Below, piece by piece: positions 55,201 through 64,000 of a DNA stretch of 64,000 bases. Source of the DNA: Cylindrospermum sp. FACHB-282 (GTDB taxonomy: Bacteria > Cyanobacteriota > Cyanobacteriia > Cyanobacteriales > Nostocaceae); the NCBI RefSeq assembly GCF_014697195.1, contig NZ_JACJRJ010000017.1, positions 1 through 64,000 of the forward strand, given 5' to 3'. Numbering within the stretch: the stretch's first letter is position 1; every line of letters begins with the position of its first letter. The notes beneath the pieces were generated by a model. That model was not told where the DNA came from. It saw only the letters and a program-made list of their open reading frames with translations, and did not search any database. The position numbers and the translations under genes were made by a program.

Positions 55201-56979
55201 ACCAAAAACAACAGCAGTATTGTTCGGTGTTTTCTCGCACTGCCGTTCAAACATCTCGTAAATGGTAAGATTTTGAGAATAAACTTTGTCAGTTTGATTC
55301 CAGTCTGACAATAATTTTTTCAGGTCGGCCTCAGAAACTAATGGTAATTTGTAGATGGGGTCTGCACTACTTTGAGCAATTGCTTTGATCGTGGTTTTGA
55401 AACTAGCCATCCAACGACTTACTGTAGCGCGATCAAGTAAGTCCGTGCTGTAATCACACTGGAGTTGAAGATTTTCTCCCGTACCTACAAGTGTTAAGCT
55501 CAGATCGTAACGAGTGTATTGAATCGGTGGCGTTACACTTTCTACTTGTAAATTTCCAAACTGCGGTAGCGCCGTCTCAGGTTCCATGTCTAGGGAAACT
55601 GTAAACATTACAGAACGACTTTGATCGCGTTCCGGGTTAAGTTTTTGAATCAAAGAAGCAAAAGGATATCCTTGATGGTCAAAAACATTGAGCATTAGCG
55701 ATCGCAAGGAAACCAAATACTCAGCAAAAGTTAAGCTGTCTTCAATTTTGGTACGCAGAGACAGAGGATTAACTGTATTTGCTACAAGTTTTTCTGTATT
55801 TGCTTGCAGCGAATCAGCTTGGCTAAAAACACCAAGGACAAAATCATCTTGTTGAGTGATGCGATGCAGAAAGATATTGAAAGCGGCTAAAAATGTCAAA
55901 AATACCGTTGAATTGTACTGCGAACTGAATTTCTTGAGGCTGGAAACTAGCTCGGCATCTAAAGGAACAACCAAGCGCGAACCGCGATAAGATTTAACTG
56001 CTGGACGTACTTGGTCTAGGGGTAAATCTAAATTGGGAATGCCATCTTGGTATAGTTGAAGCCAATAAGCTTCTGCCTCTGAAAACTCTGGTGAATCTTC
56101 TTGTTTTTCGATCAGTTCGATATAATTACGAAACTGAAGCGGTGGTTTTAAATTTGCTGGTGTACCATTGACTTTTTCGCCATACAAACTAGCAATTTCT
56201 GAGGAAATGATGTTGAGCGATCGCTTATCCACAATCAAAGCATGACCTGTCATCACTAGCAAGTGAATATTACTATGCAGTTTGACAACGCTGGCGCGGA
56301 ACAAGGATTTTTCCATGTCAAAGCTACGTTGACCTTCTGCACCTAGCCAAAAACTAACTTGTTGCTGTAATTCTTCACCTCTGTAGTGAGAAAAATCAGT
56401 CAGAGGTATTTCAAAATTCATGGATGAGGCGATCCGCTGCACATCTTCATCCAAACTTAAACTAATGCGTAAAACTTCATGGCGATTAACTGTTGTTTGG
56501 AGTGCCTGTTGCAATGCTTCGATATCTAAAGCACCGCTCAGTTTGAAAATAATTGTTTCATGATAAGCAATCGAAGCTCCCTCAGAGTAACGCGCTAAAA
56601 ACCAGATTTGCTTTTGCATTTCTGTGAGGGGAATCTCGATGAAATCTGAGTCAATTGATTGTTCGCTGTCTAGGGAAAAATTATTTAGATCAAGACTAGA
56701 TATTGATGCCCGGTTTTGTATCAATTCGACGATGTACCCAGACAAGAGGTTGATATTTGTGTAATTGTCAAATACCTTCCGCATTGAAGGTCTAACTTGG
56801 AAGGTTTCAGAAACCACCCGAAAGACATCCACTAGCACTAGGGAACTTGCGCCCATTTCTAAAAATGGCATGTAGACATCAATTTCTGAAAGTTCGAGTT
56901 TGAGTGCTTCTGCGATGATTTGACAAAGAGTAGCTTGTACTTCTTTTTGGGTGATTGATGTATCAATTTGAGCAGACAT
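52276..56979 (-). CDS. NRPS protein ACP-C-A-PCP-R, predicted to load Ala (or Gly) and release by reduction
   Basis: This 1567-residue protein begins with an ACP (about 10-90, FLEMGASSLVLVDVF, pantetheine Ser46) that serves the KS-AT end of the upstream PKS. A condensation domain follows (about 115-560); its HHxxxDG motif reads HALIVDK near 245, so the second, catalytic His is Ala. The A domain (about 570-1060) has YTSGSTGTPKGVGIEH, FDLSIFELF and NGKVDRKAL, and the specificity code read by eye is DLFNNALTYK, known for Ala. The PCP (DFFALGGHSLL) precedes a thioester-reductase domain (GATGFVGVYVLQQF, with the YxxxK in AYDETKW near 1365). Release should give an aldehyde or alcohol. The start has an AAAGGAT site; 72 bases separate it from the PKS. 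Confidence 0.93.
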   Translation of the reverse strand: MSAQIDTSITQKEVQATLCQIIAEALKLELSEIDVYMPFLEMGASSLVLVDVFRVVSETFQVRPSMRKVFDNYTNINLLSGYIVELIQNRASISSLDLNNFSLDSEQSIDSDFIEIPLTEMQKQIWFLARYSEGASIAYHETIIFKLSGALDIEALQQALQTTVNRHEVLRISLSLDEDVQRIASSMNFEIPLTDFSHYRGEELQQQVSFWLGAEGQRSFDMEKSLFRASVVKLHSNIHLLVMTGHALIVDKRSLNIISSEIASLYGEKVNGTPANLKPPLQFRNYIELIEKQEDSPEFSEAEAYWLQLYQDGIPNLDLPLDQVRPAVKSYRGSRLVVPLDAELVSSLKKFSSQYNSTVFLTFLAAFNIFLHRITQQDDFVLGVFSQADSLQANTEKLVANTVNPLSLRTKIEDSLTFAEYLVSLRSLMLNVFDHQGYPFASLIQKLNPERDQSRSVMFTVSLDMEPETALPQFGNLQVESVTPPIQYTRYDLSLTLVGTGENLQLQCDYSTDLLDRATVSRWMASFKTTIKAIAQSSADPIYKLPLVSEADLKKLLSDWNQTDKVYSQNLTIYEMFERQCEKTPNNTAVVFGEERLTYQQLNDHANQIARYLQTLGVGTGTMVGICLERSADLVAGLLGILKAGATYIPLDPAYPKQRLSFMLEDAGVSVLLTQAKLIGQLPEQQVKVIDIDQDASEIAKQQTSNLHQQVAVENLAYVIYTSGSTGTPKGVGIEHRSAVNFLFWALETFDVQDSNGVLFSTSVCFDLSIFELFFPLSTGGKVIVADNALHLPTLPAVSEVTLINTVPSVIAELLRQNTIPSSVRTVNLAGEALANKLTQELYNQTAVEKVYNLYGPTESTTYSTFTLIEKGTTQAVTIGRPLGNTKVYIVDKYLQPVPVGVPGELLIGGMGLARGYLNRPSITAEKFISNPFTSVSNSRLYKTGDLVRYLSDGRIAYLGRIDHQVKIRGFRIELGEIESLLLKHPAVQETVVVAWEGSSEDKKLVAYLVLHQGNSNTMDEFQIFLKEKLPEYMIPASFIILSQMPRTPNGKVDRKALPAPDSTNQMKLGKNYIAPRTPTEEILKRIWSEVLGVQKIGVYDDFFALGGHSLLMTPLILKIRQMFQTKLSMREFFADPTIAELAQKIDKLREEQSVAATTINPQVYDQASTAVQERFKFLNQEALLDPVINGDGLVYEPKQTLNKIFLTGATGFVGVYVLQQFLARTKADIYCLVRCEEVESGKAKLIKSLKHFDLWDDSYKARILPVIGDLSQENLGIAQNEFEQLSQSIDMIFHSGGAVNFIYPYQALKDINVNGTREIIKLGFKNKIKPVHFVSTIAIWPMGADRVFNNDSSIDHNLHLNMAYDETKWVAEKMLLQARDRGLPVTIYRPGEVSGHSKTGMCVPQHFIYAILAGSIQMKSLPIANCLIDLTPVDYVAEAMVYLSLQPQSLGEAFHVTNRSPIHTTQMFTWLRSIGYQFEEMPLEKWRYGLMNSVNFADNALYPYGAVLEEFHEVHLNFPKYDCQKTVQALEGSSIKCPPVDETLLGTYIDFFVRVGFLQEAPSRLS

Positions 56980-57051
56980 TACTAATCCTTTTGTTATTTA
57001 TTAAAAAGCCAGAAAAACCAACAAAAAAGAGCAGATAATACCACCAAGTTT

Positions 57052-60000
57052 TTACTCTTGGAGAATATCTACAAAACTATTTAGTAGAATATCTGGGGTT
57101 GGTGCTGCTTTGGGGGAGGAAACCACAGAAATATTGGTACTGTCGTCATTTAGCCAGTAACGCTTGCGGTTAAATGGATAGGTTGGTAAAGAAATTCGCT
57201 GATGGATGTAATCTTTGTCAAATCCTTCCCAATCTATAGATGCACCAAGGGTATAAAGCTGTCCCAAAGATTCGAGAATTGCCTGCCAATCACTTTTGCC
57301 TTGCTGTAAGGAATGCAACCATACAGATGTATCAGTAGGTAAAATTTGCCGTGCCATATTATTTAAAATTGAGTGCGCTCCAATTTCTAAGAAGATGCGG
57401 AATCCTCTGGATGCAAGAGCTTGGATGCCTGAAGCAAATAGCACTGGTTGGCGGATATGGTTACGCCAGTAGCTGGCATCGGGAATTTGACCGCTTTCCA
57501 GGAATCCACCAGTCAGGTTGGATACTAAAGGAATTTCTGGTGCATTGTAGGTGATAGTTTGAGCAAATTCGTAAAATTCATCCAGGATGGGTTCCATCAA
57601 AGGCGAATGGAAGGCATGGGAAACTGCAAGGGTGTGGCTGTTAATGCCTTGGTTTTCCAAGTTTTGCAAGACCTTTTCTAGGGCTTGACTTTCCCCGGCA
57701 ATAACTGTGTTTTGGGGAGTATTTACGGCGGCGATCGCAACTTGCTCCCCAAATGGTTTGAGGAACTGGGTCACCGTTTTCTCATCCGTAAATACTGCTG
57801 CCATACCGCCGATCTGCGGTAGCCTTTGCATTAACTGTCCCCGACGTGCTATTAGTCGCAAACCATCTTCCAGGCTAACCACACCTGCCACACAAGCTGC
57901 TACATATTCACCTACACTATGTCCTAAGACAACATCAGGCTCTACACCATAGGATTGCCACAAAGTGAATAAGGCGTATTCAATGGCAAATAAGGCAGGT
58001 TGGGTATAAGCTGTTTGATTTAAAAGCGACTCTGCACCAGTTTGGGGGTAAATTACCGACAACAGAGATTGCTCTAAGTAAGGTTGGAGAATGCTGTCAC
58101 ATTTGTTGAGGCTGTCGCGGAATGTCGGTTGCGTTTCGTACAGTTCCCGCGCCATATTAATTTTTTGAGAACCTTGACCTGTGAACAGAAAAGCAACGCG
58201 GGGACGTTTGCGCGACTCCCAACTACCAATAGCCATTCCTGACATTGGTTTGTCTGAAACGAAAGCTTCGAGTTTAGCTTGCAAATCTGCAATGGTAGTG
58301 GCTGTAATTGCCATGCGGTGGATGAAGTGGGAGCGACCGCAGTTAGCACTGAAACATAGGTCACTGAGTTTTGTGTGTGGATTTTGGGCTAAATAGGAAA
58401 GATATCGCTTCCCTAGTTCTTGACGTGAATTTTGATTGCGAGCCGATAATGTCAAAATGCGGATGGGAAGCTCAACAGTTTTGTCTGGCTGCAAAATTGT
58501 TGGTGCTTCTTCCAAGATGACATGGGTGTTTGTACCGCCAAAACCAAAGCTGCTAATGCCCGCACGTCGCACACCCTGTATTGGTTGCCAAGGACGCAGA
58601 CGATTATTAACGTAGAAAGGCGTATCCTCAAAATTAATGTAGGGATTGGGAGTTTTAAAGTTGAGCGTTGGCGGCAGTTGTTTGTGTTTAAGTGCCAAAA
58701 TCACTTTAATTATTGATGCCATCCCAGAGGCTGGTTCTAAATGACCGATGTTGCTTTTTACCGAACCGATGGCACAAAACTGACGGCGTTGGGTTTGTTC
58801 GCGGAACACTTCTGTGAGGGCGTTCACTTCGATGGGGTCACCCAAATCAGTACCCGTGCCGTGTGCTTCTATATAGGAAATAGTTTCGGGATTGATATTT
58901 GCTTGTTTGTGTGCATTTTTGATCACGGCAACTTGGGCGCGGCTATTGGGCGCTGTTAACCCGTTCGATCTGCCATCTTGATTGATGGCAACGCTTTTGA
59001 TCGTTGCATGGATCGTATCGCGATCGCGCAGTGCTTGTTTGAGTGGTTTAATCATTAATACACCCACACCCTCGCCGCGTACGTAGCCATCAGCACTGGC
59101 ATCGAATGTTTTACACTGCCCCACAGGAGACATAAAACCTCCTTTGCTAAAGAAAATATAAGATTCAGGTGCAAGAATTACGTAGACACCGCCGACAATA
59201 GCTGTTTCGCAATCCCCCTGAATGATGCTTCGTACTGCGGTATTCAGTGCCACAAAGGAAGATGAACAGGCTGTATCAATAACTAAGCTAGGGCCTTTGA
59301 AATTGAATTGGTAAGAAATGCGGTTAGCAACAATAGAAAGGGAATTACCCAAACCCAGACTAGCGGTTACTTGTTCTTTAGAACGTACTTGAGTCTGGGC
59401 ATATTCTGCCGAGCTCAGACCAATAAACACCCCTGTCGAGCTACCCTGAGATGTCTCTTTAGCATAACCAGCCATTTCCATCGCTTCCCAAGCAGTTTCC
59501 AAAATCAGGCGCTGCTGCGGGTCCATCGCTTCAGCTTCCCGTGGTGAAATACCAAAGAATAGGGGATCAAACTCATCTATGGATTTCATAAATCCGCCCC
59601 ACTTGGTATACATTTTCCCTGGGGTTTGGGGGTCGGGATCGAAATATTCATCCAGCGACCAGCGTTGATTGGGAATTTCCCGAATGCAATTAATACCGTT
59701 GGCCAGGTTGTACCAATACTCATCTAAATTTTCGGCATTGGGGAAGCGTCCAGAATAACCAATAATTGCCATATCCGTATCTGCAATTTCGGCAAATTCC
59801 TCTTGCCGATTCATGGGATTCTCTGGCGCAGATTGGTTATTTATGGCTGTTGATACTGATTTTTTACCGTTAGCGGTAGCAACAGGCGCTCTTACAAGTT
59901 CTGATGTTTGATTTAGAGGGTTTTTGGCAGTTATTAGCTGCGGTAAGCTGGCTGTAACTTTTCCCTGAGATTTACCGCGCAACAGGAAATCTACTTCTAA

Positions 60001-63000
60001 TTGACAAATGGCTTTACCCCATTTATCTAGAATTGCAACCGGACAGGTGTAACGAACTTCCCCTTGCAGTTGCAGTTTTTCCAGCAGTGTGGAAATTTGT
60101 GCAGGTTCAAGGTAGACATCACAATACACGTCATTAATCGCCATCTCCTGATAGGTGATGCGTACACCCAAGACTACAAAATTAACATGATGTGCCGATA
60201 ATGACTGTACCAGTGCCATTGCTGCTACTGCTTCTCCCAGAGAAAACATTGCCCCAGCGTAAATTGTGCCGATATGGTTAAGGTTTTCTGGTTTTGCTGG
60301 CAGCATTACGGAGATGCCGTTACTCGTTTGCTTAATAACTTCGATACCCAACTTGTCAACTATCGGCACACCGATTGGTGGTAGAGGCGTTAGGGATACT
60401 ACTGGTGGTGTTGGTTGTACGTTAGCCGTGTCTGCAACAGAAGAAATCGCTGCTGTTGGCTCGTTTAAATTGCGCCCCCATTCACCCGCATTGGGTTGTT
60501 CTGATAAATATGCCGCTAAAGCATCTACAGTTGGGTAATCAAAAAGTAATGTCGCGGGGAAGGAACTCTGGGTCTGCTGCTGAATTTCTTTCACAGCCCG
60601 CACCGCTAAAATCGAATCTAGACCCATTTCTAAAAAGCTTTGTTGCGGATCGATTTGTTCTGGTGGAGTTTCCAGCACTGTTGCCATGACATTAATTACC
60701 TGCTCTTGGATTTGCTGACGCAACAAGCGAGGTGACAGGTTATTAGTAGTTTTAGTAGTGGCAGGTGTTAGTTGGGGTGTAATAGGTTCTAGTTTCTTGG
60801 CTGCATCCGTAACAACTGGGTGATCATTTGCCGCAGTCAGTTTCAATTCTACAGGCTGAGAAATATGCTGATTTTGGTTGAAAATTGCAATCCCAGCATG
60901 GGTAGGTAATAAAGTTAAAGCTTGTTTTAATGCAGTTAAAGCAGTAGGAGTAGTCAGAGCAGCCAAGCCGCGCTGTTGTGCAGACTCTAGCAAATGTTGA
61001 CCCATGCCAGTTTCTGCCCACAAACCCCAATTAATACTTAAAGTTGGCAACCCTTGGGCATGACGCCACTGGGCAAAACTATCTAAATAGCAATTGGCCG
61101 CGGCATAATCTGCTTGTCCAATATTCCCAGTCAACGCCGCCACTGAAGAAAATAACACCATCAACACTGGTGATTGCTGTTGGCTGCTGAGGCTATGTAA
61201 CAACCAAGTGCCGTATACCTTCGGCTGTAACACCTGGGCTAGTGTTGACTTTGACTTGGAACGTAACAACCCATCTTGAGTTATCCCTGCGGTGTGGAAA
61301 ATTCCGTCTATTTGTCCGTATTCACTGTTGATATTGGCAAATAAACGTGACATCGAGATCAAATCAGCTACATCCGCTTGTGCAATTTCCAGTTTGCTAC
61401 CCAGGGCGACAATTTTTTGCAGTTGATGAATTTTAATACTGGTGGGGTCATCCTGGGGATGTGTCTGTAACCATTGTCTCCACTCTTCTGTTGCTGGGAA
61501 GGAAGAACGGGCGCTCAAAATTACAGTCACTGGTGCAAGTTGTGCTAACCAATGGTCAACTGATAAGCCAATCCCCCCTAATCCCCCCGTGATTAAATAC
61601 ACGCCATTTTCCTGGGGCTGCCACGGAGAATTGCCAACATGATCAACTGGTGCTAAAACTCGTCGCCAGCGTTGTCCGTTGTTGTAGGCAATTTCTGCTG
61701 CTGTAATTGGGCTGGTTAATTCTTGCTGTAATTGTGTAACTAACTCTTTTAAATCAGTTTGGTTGTCAATTTGCACTTCTATGGCTTGGGTTTGCAGTTG
61801 CGGCATTTCCCAGGCGATGGTTTTCAGTAATCCCCAACTGGTTGCTGCTTCTGGATTTTGGATCTGACTGGGTGTTTGGCTGTTGGCTGTGACTAAACGC
61901 AGATTTAAGCCTTTGGGTAGGTATTTTTCTTCTACTAGAGCCAATATGAGTGCGTGTAAGCTGCGTAAGCCACGCTCTAGTCCTTGTTCCAGGGTCACTA
62001 GGCTATGCTGGTCGCCCTTAGCCGTTGCTGTCCAGAGATGGACGATTTGTTGTACTTGTTGTTGTTGGATGATTTTGGCTAGTTGTTGCCAGTGTTGGGG
62101 CTGTTGGGGGTTGAGGGTGTAATGTTGGTTTTGATTTGTAAATTGCTGGCCGCCAGAGACAGTGAGAATCTTGATCCCCCTTTGAGCCAGGCTATGGGCG
62201 AGGCTTTGGCCAATGCTTTCTGGTTCGATGAACAGTAACCAAGGCTGTTGGATGTTGACCTGTTGGTTTGTATTGATGGGGCTGGTTTCCCATCTGTTTT
62301 CATGGAGTAATGATTGTGGGGTTTGGCTCACCTGTTCGCGCTGTCTGATGCGGCGCAGACGAACTTGTTTCATTTCTACCAATACTTCTCCCTCTGGGGT
62401 CGCTAAAATCACATCTGCTGTGGCATTTTCCCCAGGAGAATTTGTTGTGTCTCTCAACTTAGCCCAACTCAGTACGTGATTGGGGAGGTGATTGTAAATA
62501 CAAACTTCATCGATCGCAAAGGGAATATAGAGGAATTGCGATTGTTCTGGTTGTCTAAATAGTACTGCTAAAGCTTGGAGAGCAGCATCTGCTAAGACTG
62601 GATGCACTCGATAAGCTGAAGCGCTGGCCAACCATATATGCGGTAGTTGTAATTGAGCTAATACTTCGTGCTGACCAAATTGGACTTGAGTGAGAGCTTG
62701 TAGTGCCTCTCCGTAGTTTAAGCCTGCCTTAGCAAAACCCTGATAAATTTGTTCTCCGGATAATAGTTGGGAACACCTGGCTGTAATGTTGCTAATATCA
62801 AGTGCTGTCGGCTTGCTGAATGTGGCTTCTGCCAACTGCGCGATCGCATTATCTGTCCAATGGGACTCTGGTGTTGGATTTTCTAGAGAGCTACGCAAGT
62901 AGAAGTTTAAATTTTGACTGTTCTTAGTAATTAATACTTGAGTCCAGACTTCTCCCGATGCACCTAAGTTGAGCGGACGGCTAAAGACGATTTGTGACAA

Positions 63001-64000
63001 CCGATAAGTTTTATTTGGCTGCAAATATTGGGTTGCGGCTGCCATAAATTCGATGACGCTTGCTCCTGGTAATAGAGCAAGATCATTAACTTGATGATGC
63101 TGTAATAACAGAGAGTTTTGCTGATGCCAATGTTTTTCAAACACTGCTCCTTCTAGGTTTGAGCGTGGCTGTCCCAACAAAGGATGTATGGACATTTCCC
63201 AACTGCTATTGGCAATATTTTCTTGTACTGGTTCCAGCCAACAACGCTGACGTTGAAAAGGGTAGGTAGGTAGTACAACGCGCTTTCTCATCAAACCTGC
63301 ATCTACTGCTTGCCAATCGATTTCTACTCCCAAACAGTAAAGTTCTGCTAGCTCTTTCAGTAATTCTACGTAGGTGTGATCGGTAAGAGGAAGAGCGGCA
63401 TTGCTTGTAAATTCTGGAGCTAATCCCAGATGTGGCACAATTTTATCGCTGAATAAACTGCCTTGACACCAGTTTCGCAATGCTGTTTGTGCTGAGGGTG
63501 GTAATTGTTGCAGTCGCTCTACAATTGAGGAAAAGGTTGTTTCCTCTATTACTTTAGGGCTGAGAAAAATAAGCGATCGCCGTAGGGAGGTTTTGTTGGC
63601 AGCTTGTGAGATGATGTAAAGCTTATCTGCTAATTGATCTTGAAAGCGTACAACTAAGGCTAGACGATGGCGGAAATGAGTTCTGCCAGTATTGACGGTA
63701 AAGCAAATATCGCGGATATCAGCGCTATCTTCTTGATCGAGATATTCTAAATAACGCTCTACCAACTGTTGCAAAGCTTCGGGACTTTGGGCAGAGAGAG
63801 TAAAAATATGGGCTGGTCGGTCTTGTGCTGGTCTCTCGACTGGGATTGTTGGGGCTTCCTGAAGAACCGCATGGGCGTTTGTACCACCAAAACCAAAACT
63901 GCTTATTGCTGCCAAGCGTTTATCTGCCGTTGATGTCCACTGCCGCAATTTATCGTTCACATAAAATGGACTTTCTTCAAACACAATATGAGGGTTGGGA
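57052..64000 (-). CDS. Type I PKS, 5' end outside the window: KS-DH-KR-ACP-hotdog-KS-AT
   Basis: The frame is open to the right edge (PNPHIVFEESPFYVN), so 2316 residues are visible. Counted from 63984: KS end (1-47); a KS-AT-like linker and post-AT linker without GHSxGE, so no AT; DH (about 265-545, HxxxDxxxxP in HQVNDLALLPG and DAALQ); KR (about 555-1030, GGLGGIG, YAAAN); ACP (about 1075-1160, MGLDSI); a hotdog thioesterase-like domain (about 1195-1335, NHIGTIYAGAMFSLGEA); KS (about 1400-1830, DTACSSS, HGTGT, NIGH); AT (about 1920-2220, GHSVGEY, malonyl-type HAFHSP). It ends without an ACP, which is supplied by the next protein. An embedded hotdog domain is unusual in a type I PKS. Confidence 0.93.
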   Translation of the reverse strand, partial: PNPHIVFEESPFYVNDKLRQWTSTADKRLAAISSFGFGGTNAHAVLQEAPTIPVERPAQDRPAHIFTLSAQSPEALQQLVERYLEYLDQEDSADIRDICFTVNTGRTHFRHRLALVVRFQDQLADKLYIISQAANKTSLRRSLIFLSPKVIEETTFSSIVERLQQLPPSAQTALRNWCQGSLFSDKIVPHLGLAPEFTSNAALPLTDHTYVELLKELAELYCLGVEIDWQAVDAGLMRKRVVLPTYPFQRQRCWLEPVQENIANSSWEMSIHPLLGQPRSNLEGAVFEKHWHQQNSLLLQHHQVNDLALLPGASVIEFMAAATQYLQPNKTYRLSQIVFSRPLNLGASGEVWTQVLITKNSQNLNFYLRSSLENPTPESHWTDNAIAQLAEATFSKPTALDISNITARCSQLLSGEQIYQGFAKAGLNYGEALQALTQVQFGQHEVLAQLQLPHIWLASASAYRVHPVLADAALQALAVLFRQPEQSQFLYIPFAIDEVCIYNHLPNHVLSWAKLRDTTNSPGENATADVILATPEGEVLVEMKQVRLRRIRQREQVSQTPQSLLHENRWETSPINTNQQVNIQQPWLLFIEPESIGQSLAHSLAQRGIKILTVSGGQQFTNQNQHYTLNPQQPQHWQQLAKIIQQQQVQQIVHLWTATAKGDQHSLVTLEQGLERGLRSLHALILALVEEKYLPKGLNLRLVTANSQTPSQIQNPEAATSWGLLKTIAWEMPQLQTQAIEVQIDNQTDLKELVTQLQQELTSPITAAEIAYNNGQRWRRVLAPVDHVGNSPWQPQENGVYLITGGLGGIGLSVDHWLAQLAPVTVILSARSSFPATEEWRQWLQTHPQDDPTSIKIHQLQKIVALGSKLEIAQADVADLISMSRLFANINSEYGQIDGIFHTAGITQDGLLRSKSKSTLAQVLQPKVYGTWLLHSLSSQQQSPVLMVLFSSVAALTGNIGQADYAAANCYLDSFAQWRHAQGLPTLSINWGLWAETGMGQHLLESAQQRGLAALTTPTALTALKQALTLLPTHAGIAIFNQNQHISQPVELKLTAANDHPVVTDAAKKLEPITPQLTPATTKTTNNLSPRLLRQQIQEQVINVMATVLETPPEQIDPQQSFLEMGLDSILAVRAVKEIQQQTQSSFPATLLFDYPTVDALAAYLSEQPNAGEWGRNLNEPTAAISSVADTANVQPTPPVVSLTPLPPIGVPIVDKLGIEVIKQTSNGISVMLPAKPENLNHIGTIYAGAMFSLGEAVAAMALVQSLSAHHVNFVVLGVRITYQEMAINDVYCDVYLEPAQISTLLEKLQLQGEVRYTCPVAILDKWGKAICQLEVDFLLRGKSQGKVTASLPQLITAKNPLNQTSELVRAPVATANGKKSVSTAINNQSAPENPMNRQEEFAEIADTDMAIIGYSGRFPNAENLDEYWYNLANGINCIREIPNQRWSLDEYFDPDPQTPGKMYTKWGGFMKSIDEFDPLFFGISPREAEAMDPQQRLILETAWEAMEMAGYAKETSQGSSTGVFIGLSSAEYAQTQVRSKEQVTASLGLGNSLSIVANRISYQFNFKGPSLVIDTACSSSFVALNTAVRSIIQGDCETAIVGGVYVILAPESYIFFSKGGFMSPVGQCKTFDASADGYVRGEGVGVLMIKPLKQALRDRDTIHATIKSVAINQDGRSNGLTAPNSRAQVAVIKNAHKQANINPETISYIEAHGTGTDLGDPIEVNALTEVFREQTQRRQFCAIGSVKSNIGHLEPASGMASIIKVILALKHKQLPPTLNFKTPNPYINFEDTPFYVNNRLRPWQPIQGVRRAGISSFGFGGTNTHVILEEAPTILQPDKTVELPIRILTLSARNQNSRQELGKRYLSYLAQNPHTKLSDLCFSANCGRSHFIHRMAITATTIADLQAKLEAFVSDKPMSGMAIGSWESRKRPRVAFLFTGQGSQKINMARELYETQPTFRDSLNKCDSILQPYLEQSLLSVIYPQTGAESLLNQTAYTQPALFAIEYALFTLWQSYGVEPDVVLGHSVGEYVAACVAGVVSLEDGLRLIARRGQLMQRLPQIGGMAAVFTDEKTVTQFLKPFGEQVAIAAVNTPQNTVIAGESQALEKVLQNLENQGINSHTLAVSHAFHSPLMEPILDEFYEFAQTITYNAPEIPLVSNLTGGFLESGQIPDASYWRNHIRQPVLFASGIQALASRGFRIFLEIGAHSILNNMARQILPTDTSVWLHSLQQGKSDWQAILESLGQLYTLGASIDWEGFDKDYIHQRISLPTYPFNRKRYWLNDDSTNISVVSSPKAAPTPDILLNSFVDILQE

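Noticed and set aside
50485-64000. Heterocyst glycolipid (hgl) cluster
   Set aside because: The PfaD and some PKS features are reminiscent of hgl-type loci, but the C-A-PCP-reductase protein with an Ala-type code does not belong to the known hgl pathway, and no other hgl gene is visible.
1-64000. tRNA, rRNA and tmRNA genes
   Set aside because: I looked for T-loop type GTTCGA motifs and rRNA landmarks on both strands and found none in a credible context; a tRNAscan run would settle it.

Overview
The window looks like chromosomal DNA of a filamentous, probably heterocyst-forming (Nostocales-type) cyanobacterium. The reasons are the very frequent HIP1 octamer GCGATCGC, LL-diaminopimelate aminotransferase, many Uma2-family genes, AAA-like/WD40 and pentapeptide-repeat proteins, short palindromic repeats between genes, and a large PKS/NRPS locus. 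No species can be fixed from sequence alone. No tRNA, rRNA or CRISPR array was seen.

Layout. 0-3.2 kb: the left edge holds the start of an IS607-type element that cuts off the 3' end of an M20 amidohydrolase gene, followed by a membrane Ser/Thr kinase. 3.4-10.9 kb: a PGM1-related ATP-grasp ligase, an SDR dehydrogenase, a MerA-like flavoprotein, a TVP38/VTT membrane protein and a TIGR04283-type glycosyltransferase. 11-15 kb: a flavin amine oxidase, a membrane protein with a decayed paralogue, and dapL, with two copies of a dispersed repeat. 15-18.5 kb: two Uma2 genes and an overlapping RloA/RloB pair (AAA ATPase plus TOPRIM-like protein, probable phage defence). 18.8-22.7 kb: a cation:proton antiporter/USP fusion behind what reads as a fluoride riboswitch, a decayed fic gene split by a 161-bp MITE with a 5-bp target duplication, and htpX. 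22.7-31.2 kb: three more Uma2 genes, a membrane pentapeptide-repeat protein, aspS, an intact fic gene and several palindromic repeats. 31.2-42.4 kb: mostly housekeeping and regulatory genes (TPR protein, a PirA-sized small protein beside an NtcA-type box, SAM hydrolase-type protein, peroxiredoxin, dprA, PAS histidine kinase, class-A beta-lactamase-like protein, TrmJ-like methyltransferase, LMW-PTP-like protein). 42.6-49.8 kb: two AAA-like signalling ATPases whose 3' ends overlap tail to tail, then a serine hydrolase with tandem C-terminal BTRD1-like repeats. 50-64 kb: a minus-strand biosynthetic cluster that runs off the right edge.

The biosynthetic cluster is the most distinctive part. In transcription order it has a PKS (KS end, no AT, DH, KR, ACP, an embedded hotdog domain, then KS-AT without an ACP), a separate protein (ACP-C-A-PCP-reductase) whose first ACP completes the split module, a free-standing PfaD-type enoyl reductase, and a small protein of unknown function. 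The A-domain code reads DLFNNALTYK (Ala or possibly Gly). The C domain lacks the second His of HHxxxDG, and release should be reductive. This suggests a reduced polyketide joined to a small amino acid and released as an aldehyde or alcohol. I cannot match it to a known product.
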